Of a stretch of DNA of 64,000 nucleotides, positions 58,194 through 64,000 are shown piece by piece. Location of the stretch: positions 35,232,355 through 35,296,354 of the forward strand of contig OZ026615.1 in NCBI GenBank assembly GCA_964020975.1, in the 5' to 3' direction. Below the pieces are notes generated by a model. That model was not told the DNA's origin. It saw only the letters and a list, made by a program, of their open reading frames with translations, and did not search any database. Each line of letters opens with the position of its first letter. The stretch's first letter is position 1. A program made the translations under genes and the position numbers. This DNA is from Hermodice carunculata. Lineage: Eukaryota > Annelida > Polychaeta > Eunicida > Amphinomidae.

Positions 58194-59296
58194 AATGTAT
58201 ATGTATAAAGTTATTTAGAAAGTGGTCATTATGGAACTCAAGTTGCCAGCAGAAGCATTCCTGATAACTGTTTCTGCAGGGCAAATCATTATGTGCATGG
58301 CAATTCTCACATTTAACAGCTTTTCTCAGGATAAAGGATATATTAGGAGGCAAAACTGTCTTGTGATACTTGTGTACAATATGCTAAAAATCTTTTAACT
58401 TTAAATGCGCAACATTCAATTTTTTTAAAGTATGAAGACAAAGAGTTAATTTTGGGAAAGATTAAGACTCTCTGCCTCAGTTCTGTGCGTTTCTTGTTGG
58501 TATTACACTTCTATGCTCCATTTACAAAGGTCTCAGTTATACCTTTCTTGTTAGCTTCTGGTCTGTACTACAGTCTCTGCCTTTGTCTCCTATTGGGCCC
58601 CATTCTGTGACTTGCTGCAAATCACAATTAATTTCAACCAATCAGGGCATGGCACGGAAGCCACACTCAAACACATGTGTAAAAGGCAGCAAGGACAGGG
58701 TCAAGTTATGTAATGGTCTTACCCCTGAAAAGTGTAGAATATGGCAGTTCCGAGGCTTGCAGAGGAATTATGATATCCTACATTTTTCAGGGGTCAAACT
58801 GACTTCTACCAGCTGGTCCAAATTATGCTATCACAGTAATGTTGAGGAAATTGGGTAAGAAAACAGTTTGACACTGGTCTCTGTATCTCTCTATGCTCCC
58901 TGCTACCATCTATATCTCTGTCTGTATATACCCTGTGTCTCTCATTTGTCTACTCAACTCTAGTGCAGACAGGACTTAGAAATGGTAGACTTACCAAATT
59001 TTGATCTCTTTGATCTAGTATATGCGGAGGGTTTAATGGGTGTTGCTACCCAAAACTTGCTACAAACTGGCAACGAAAATCAGCAAGGCAGATTTGCTGC
59101 TCCCATCAGGCAAGAAAAACTGACCTTACTGAGCAAAGATTGCATACCTGCAGGCACCAAAAAACCCAAAAATAGTTGGGCATATTGTCTATGGCAAGAA
59201 TAAAGTACGTACTTATCGCAATGAACTAGCTAGCCACTATGATGGACTCCAAGTAGCCAGTTCCCCATCTGGCAAGTGCCGAGTTTGATCAAAGTA
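58194..59296. other. No gene supported; contains one foldback
   Basis: Foldback at 58722-58793 (listed). The 91- and 73-codon plus frames here lack domain support. Confidence 0.4.
58722..58793. repeat. Foldback, 21-bp arms
   Basis: CCCCTGAAAAGTGTAGAATA pairs with TATCCTACATTTTTCAGGGG around about 30 nt. Small palindromic insertion. Confidence 0.8.
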
Positions 59297-59469
59297 CAGT
59301 GAAACCTGACTATAACGGCCCTCAGATATCTGACATATTCAATATGATGACACAAATTTTCATGGGAAAGGTTTATTTTCTTTGTTGTTTGACTCATTTA
59401 TCCGACATATTCAGTTATCCGACACATTTCTTAGGAAACAGATAGTGTCATTATAACGAGTTTTAATTG
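59297..59469. mobile_element. TA-flanked MITE (pogo-like)
   Basis: Left CAGTGAAACCTGACTATAAC and right ATTATAACGAGTTTTAATTG are diverged inverted ends, with TA on both sides. Internal TATCCGACATATTCAG and TATCTGACATATTCAA add symmetry. 173 bp. Confidence 0.7.
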
Positions 59470-60058
59470 TACATTGAACTACTGGATGGGTCACTTCATT
59501 CAGAAAATCAGAAGGAAAGATGAAAACAAAAAAACAAAAAAAAAAAACAAAACAAAAAAAATACCCTGCAAAGATGCTATACCAAATAGCATTTGTATGT
59601 AGAGCAAGTTCAATGAAAGGTCAGTGCCACATGATGGACTGCTTCTCTTGATTACTGTCTTATATCTGTGCTTTTATTGAGATGTTATGCTACCAATGGG
59701 AATATGGGGCTCCTGTTCCAGATGGCAAAACTGTAGGTTAAAGTAGTGGTTTTACTGTAGTAAAATTTGCTTCTGATTGGTTAAAACTGGGGCAAACTGG
59801 TAGAATTTTTTCCCCCCCAAACACCTTGGAATTTTGACATGGAAGACCAGACAGAACACTAAACTGGTACGGGACAGTGGGTTAACAAGGTGTCAAATGA
59901 AACAAATGCTACGCCACCTGTGCAAATCCTGCTGGAGGTGGCATTTCCTTTGAACGCCCTTTTGTTAACATCACAAAGGGACTACAAATAAACTTTCAGT
60001 CACAACTATTTTCTCAGTTTCACTAACCAAGACTTAAAAATTGTTGCAATCTCATTGG
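59470..60058. other. No gene seen
   Basis: A-rich run at 59526-59560; otherwise unassigned. Confidence 0.5.
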
Positions 60059-60179
60059 TACAAGTGATAGTTATAACATGTCTCACATGACTATTATGCC
60101 ACATAATCAACGAGGTCAAAGACCGAGTTGATTGTGATGGCATAATGGTCATTGTGACATGTTGTAAATGACTTGTAAC
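60059..60179. repeat. Foldback, 59-bp arms, 3-nt loop
   Basis: TACAAGTGATAGTTATAACA then TGTCTCACATGACTATTATG pairs with CATAATGGTCATTGTGACAT then GTTGTAAATGACTTGTA around AAA. An RNA copy would be a long near-perfect hairpin. No coding capacity. Confidence 0.85.
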
Positions 60180-60380
60180 AAGGGTGGTAGGAACTGACCA
60201 AGATATCCCTTGGTGCACGAAATTTTTCCATGGCTGCCTATTGCAGGTAAAAAAGCAATATATTTTTGGAATTTAATTCACTTATTTTTTTTTTCAGGGT
60301 TCATGCCTGGCATGGGCTCTGATTAAGTGTTGTAAATTGAGTCATGTACATCAACTTACATTATGCAGACGGTGATAGAC

Positions 60381-60443
60381 ATGACAGAGGACTTGGAAAG
60401 TTCCAGGAATACACGTCTGTACTATTCCAAGTCCTCTGGTCAT
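60381..60443. repeat. Foldback, 18-bp arms
   Basis: ATGACAGAGGACTTGGAA pairs with TTCCAAGTCCTCTGGTCAT; 60-nt frames around it are chance. Confidence 0.75.
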
Positions 60444-60661
60444 CTGCAGAGATCCTGCTGGAACAATACCTTAGTTTGGGCTGTTCAGGGGAAGGTGGCA
60501 ACAACTGGTTTGTACAACACACTGCCTGAAGGTCATGCTGCACTGCACAACAATAGCAATGTTATGTGAACACTTCAACGCTTTTTGCGGCTCCCTATTG
60601 GTCTGTTCCTATCACCCATGTTACAATGTCAACTAAAAATATGGTTCTCACATGTTAATTT

Positions 60662-60887
60662 TCTAACCTTTCCCCCCTTGAATTCAGACCAAGTCAACAG
60701 CTTTCCTTGGCATGGATTGGGCAACCCATGCCAAGGAAAACTGTTGACCTGGGGCATGTAATTTTGACAGGTCTCATCTGCCCAGGTCCACAACGCTCTG
60801 TTTTTTCTTTATCGTCGAATTTAGCTCAAATAACAGCAGGAGATGACATTTGACCCTAGGCCAGTTCTGGTTGATTTAAGGGGTTAA
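60662..60887 (-). mobile_element. TTAA MITE copy, reversed, best nested palindrome
   Basis: Opens CTAACCTTTCCCCCCTTGAA and closes TTAAGGGGTTAA. The nested palindrome is near perfect: AGTCAACAGCTTTCCTTGGC then ATGG facing CCATGCCAAGGAAAACTGTT. A-to-C change in the left TTAA. Confidence 0.8.
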
Positions 60888-62169
60888 AGGGCTAAAGTAA
60901 ATTTCTCAGTAGAGCCCTTCAAGTGTGAGAACCTTTGAGGTTTGAATGGGATGCCATCTTCTCACTTTCGAAGCCTTAGTGTAACACAAGTATGATGCAA
61001 AAGAGAAGACAAGAAGTGACATATTTTTAGGTGAGCATAGGTACTCAATATTTTCAAAACAATTGTTCAAATTAAGTCATAAATAAAATAAAAAAGGAGA
61101 TACTACTGTTGTCTGAAACTGAGAAGACAATTTTGTGTAGCAGTTTATAATTCACAAAAACCCTGCACATTGGTCACAGCAGAAAATACGAGAACCTAAG
61201 CCTGCTAGCTTTCAGAAAATATATGCTTTGTCATGCACTTTTCATGAGGATTCTTTGCATGATTGGGCAATTTGCGAACTTGTGTCATAATGTATATCAT
61301 ATACTGTAAAATTGGTATTCTAACCAGCATCACACACAAACACTCCAAGCACTCCATAAAAATGCCTGTTAAAATTGTTGATATAATTTAATCAAGCTAC
61401 CTGTCCCCCAACCTTGCTGCCTCTCATCCCTGTTTTCTGATAGCAACTTGCATGATAAATAACACAGCTGTTTATTCCTATTTGTATGCCATCAAAGTTT
61501 CAAGTTCACAATATACTTTTGAAGGTGAAGTCATGCAAATTGCTTGAGGCAGAGTTATTGGCACAGCAAATCAAATCCTGCCATTGACTTGCAGCAGCTA
61601 AAGTATGTACTATTGACTCTAACTATGTGATCTGACTCCCCTCAAATAGTTTCAATGGTATGTTTGGCACAAAACCCAAAAGTGTATCGAAATTTGATTG
61701 AGTCTTCATGGAGAATTTTCTGGTTTGGTTACCTTATATCAACCAGAACCTTCTGGGAAATTGATTCCGATCTCTTCATTCAAAAGATAGGAGTAAAAAT
61801 CCAACAAGGAAACTATTAGTACAATCATATGTGTACATACATGTATTTGATATCATGAGAGTTTCCAACAAACTATCAAGAATTATATCAATGATATAGT
61901 AAAGGAGAACACAGTCAAGCATAAGGTTGAGCTAGTTGTGAGAAGTTCATCTGTTGGCAACACTCTCAGAATTACTATCAGATTCAGAAACTGACTTAGA
62001 ATCAAGTCATTACATACTACACACCAAATTCAGGATTAAATTAAGCTCCAAAAAGGGCATGCCAGTTTGCGGTCTCTCTTTTTACTAAACCTGGCTCATT
62101 TACTTAATCGTACCTATTTCTCCAAAGTATGCCCTGGACAGAAGTGGTGGTAGTTCCTCTAAGAGGCTT

Positions 62170-62205
<36 letters not shown>

Positions 62206-62419
62206 TACATCTGTTGAAATAAACTCTGAGGATCTAGCAGTCCATAAGACTGGCACTTTCTGATTCTTGTTTAAAAGACTAAACAAAATGACATTTTCTA
62301 TGCCGATGTTAGTTGTATATTTTTGGACAAAATTGAAAATATTGAACTGTTCAACACTGATGAAAGCTTAAACAATTAAAATGCAAATCTGAGATTGCTA
62401 GATCTATGCCCCCCCCCCC
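60888..62419. other. No gene seen; (TA)n at 62177-62205
   Basis: Unassigned AT-rich DNA with a (TA)n run and a C-run at 62410-62419 at the edge of the G-family array. Confidence 0.5.
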
Positions 62420-63430
62420 AGCTCTGTGACCTTGGGATTTGGGTCAAGGTGATCCATCTTTGATACATCTTCGCATTTGTCTCAGACCTTATGCAGGATT
62501 AAAACCACGTGCAATAAGAAAAGTCTACGTCAAAATTTTTCAGGTTATCTTGTAAAAACCAAATTCACTAAAATGGCTCTGTGACCTTGGGAATTGGGTC
62601 AAGGTTACCCATATTTGAATTCATGCAAGACTTTATTTAGGACTATAAGCATGTGTAATATGAAACCCCTACATGTAAAACTTTTCAAATTAACGTGTGA
62701 AAACCAAATTCACTAAAATGGGTCTGTGACCTTGGGAATTGGGTCAGATCAACTATCTTCAAACTAGTCTGAGATCTTATGTAGGACTGTAATCACCTGC
62801 AATTTGACAGGCATCTATCAAAAGCATTTTAAGTTATGGAGTGAAAACTAAATTCACTAAAATGGCTCTGTGACCTTGGGAATGGGTCCAGGTCACCTGT
62901 CTTTGAACCTGTCTGAGACCTTATTTAGATCTAGTTAGGACTCTAAGCATGTGCAAATATGAAACCCACATTTAATACAAAGGAAAACTTAACAAACCTA
63001 ATTCTGTAAGCTCGTGTACCGTTTGAACATTATCAAGTCCAATATTCTAAGAGCAAAGCCCTATTCCGTACCATTCACTGAAAAACTGCATGCCTTGGTT
63101 CTAAATCAATCTTATTTAGGATTATCCACATGTCCAATATGAAACCCCTGTGCAAAAAGCTTTTCAAGTAATCGTGTGAAAGCCAAATTCACAAAAACAG
63201 CCCTGTGGCCTTGGAAATTGGGTCAAAGTCACCCATCGTCAAACTTGTCCAAGACCTTATGTAGGACTGTGACCACCTGCAATTTGACTGGCCTATGTCA
63301 AAAACTAAACAACTTATTGCCTCAAAACTAAATTCTCTAAAATGGCTCTGTGACCTGGGGAATTAGGTCAAGGTCATCCATCTTCGAACTCGTCCGAGAC
63401 CTTATTCAGGACTAGAAGCAAACGCAATAT
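62420..63430 (+). repeat. G-family tandem array
   Basis: About six units of 143-155 bp; CTCTGTGACC-type motifs start at 62422, 62577, 62722, 62866, about 63200 and 63343. Same family as 24950-25800. A spacer (62955-63110) breaks the array. Confidence 0.85.
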
Positions 63431-63690
63431 GCCGTTAGGTATAAGCTGCTAAAAGGGTAAAGAGACGATAAGAGAGCCGGATGGTAGAAGCTAGGAAGAG
63501 CCATTTTTGTTAATTTAGTTTTCATGTGATAACTTGAAAAGCTTTGTGCATAAGGGTTTCATATTGCACATGCTTATAGTCCTGCATAATGTCTCGGAGG
63601 ACCTCAAAGGTGGATGATCTTGACCTAAATCCCAAAGTCACATGGCCATTATAGTAAATTTGGTTTTGACACGATAACTAATCAAACTCA
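63431..63690 (-). repeat. Inverted G-family unit
   Basis: GTTTTCATGTGATAACTTGA, AAGGGTTTCATATTGCACAT, GGATGATCTTGACC and AAAGTCACATGGCCATTAT are reverse complements of the unit. The orientation is opposite to both flanks. Confidence 0.8.
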
Positions 63691-63707
63691 TCGGCAATCT
63701 TATTTAG

Positions 63708-64000
63708 GACTATCCACATGTCCAATATGAAACCCCTGTGCAAAAAAACTTTTCAAGTAATCGTGTGAAAGCCAAATTCACAAAAATAGCCCTGTGGCCT
63801 TGGAAATTGGGTCAAAGTCACCCATCGTCAAACTTGTCCAAGACCTTATGTAGGACTGTGACCACCTGCAATTTGACTGGCCTATGTCAAAAACTAAACA
63901 ACTTATTGCCTCAAAACTAAATTCTCTAAAATGGCTCTATGACCTGGGGAATTAGGTCAAGGTCATCCATCTTCGAACTTGTCTGAGACCTTATTCAGGA
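63708..64000 (+). repeat. Near-identical copy of 63119-63411
   Basis: About 293 bp matches 63119-63411 with only a handful of differences, for example CACAAAAATAGCCC against CACAAAAACAGCCC. It continues past the window. The frame at 63738-63920 is chance. Confidence 0.9.

Overview
The window looks like intergenic and intronic DNA of a repeat-rich animal genome, most likely a marine invertebrate. There are no operons, no long open frames, and AT-rich sequence packed with microsatellites, minisatellites and short non-autonomous transposons. Elements with a hairpin, a tandem core and an ACGG/ACAG microsatellite, together with cores full of AGGTCA, recall repeats described from bivalve molluscs (Pearl-type) and related taxa. 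The exact phylum cannot be fixed from sequence alone; amphioxus, hemichordate or another lophotrochozoan remain possible.

Layout. 1-1.25 kb: A-family repeat. 1.6-2.0 kb: TTAA-flanked MITEs. 2.07-6.17 kb: an old, broken DIRS-type retroelement on the minus strand, split by a hAT-type MITE with a perfect 8-bp target duplication. 6.2-7.9 kb: a large inverted repeat built of about 74-bp tandem units around a (TA)n centre, then a second inverted repeat. 9.6-16.5 kb and 29.6-29.8 kb: candidate small exons on the minus strand. Several of these have matching splice phases and may be one unrecognised host gene with large repeat-filled introns. 19.8-25.8 kb: repeats of five families with cores of roughly 130-160 bp. 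28.36-29.42, 41.43-43.28, 46.95-48.09, 53.7-54.15 and 54.4-55.19 kb: a Helitron-like family with a 3' hairpin and a CTAG end before T. 33.2-35.1, 39.5-41.2 and 51.5-53.7 kb: B- and D-family elements. 37.2-39.2 kb: a minisatellite holding an internal LINE reverse-transcriptase fragment. 45.4-46.1 kb: a 46-bp minisatellite. 48-61 kb: many MITEs and foldbacks. 62.4-64 kb: a G-family tandem array running off the window, with a fresh direct duplication around an inverted unit.

I see no complete protein-coding gene, tRNA, rRNA or CRISPR array. The main biology is transposon architecture: non-autonomous elements that carry tandem cores rich in nuclear-receptor-like half-sites, variable microsatellite slots and hairpin ends. 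The second theme is a possible cryptic host gene threaded between them.
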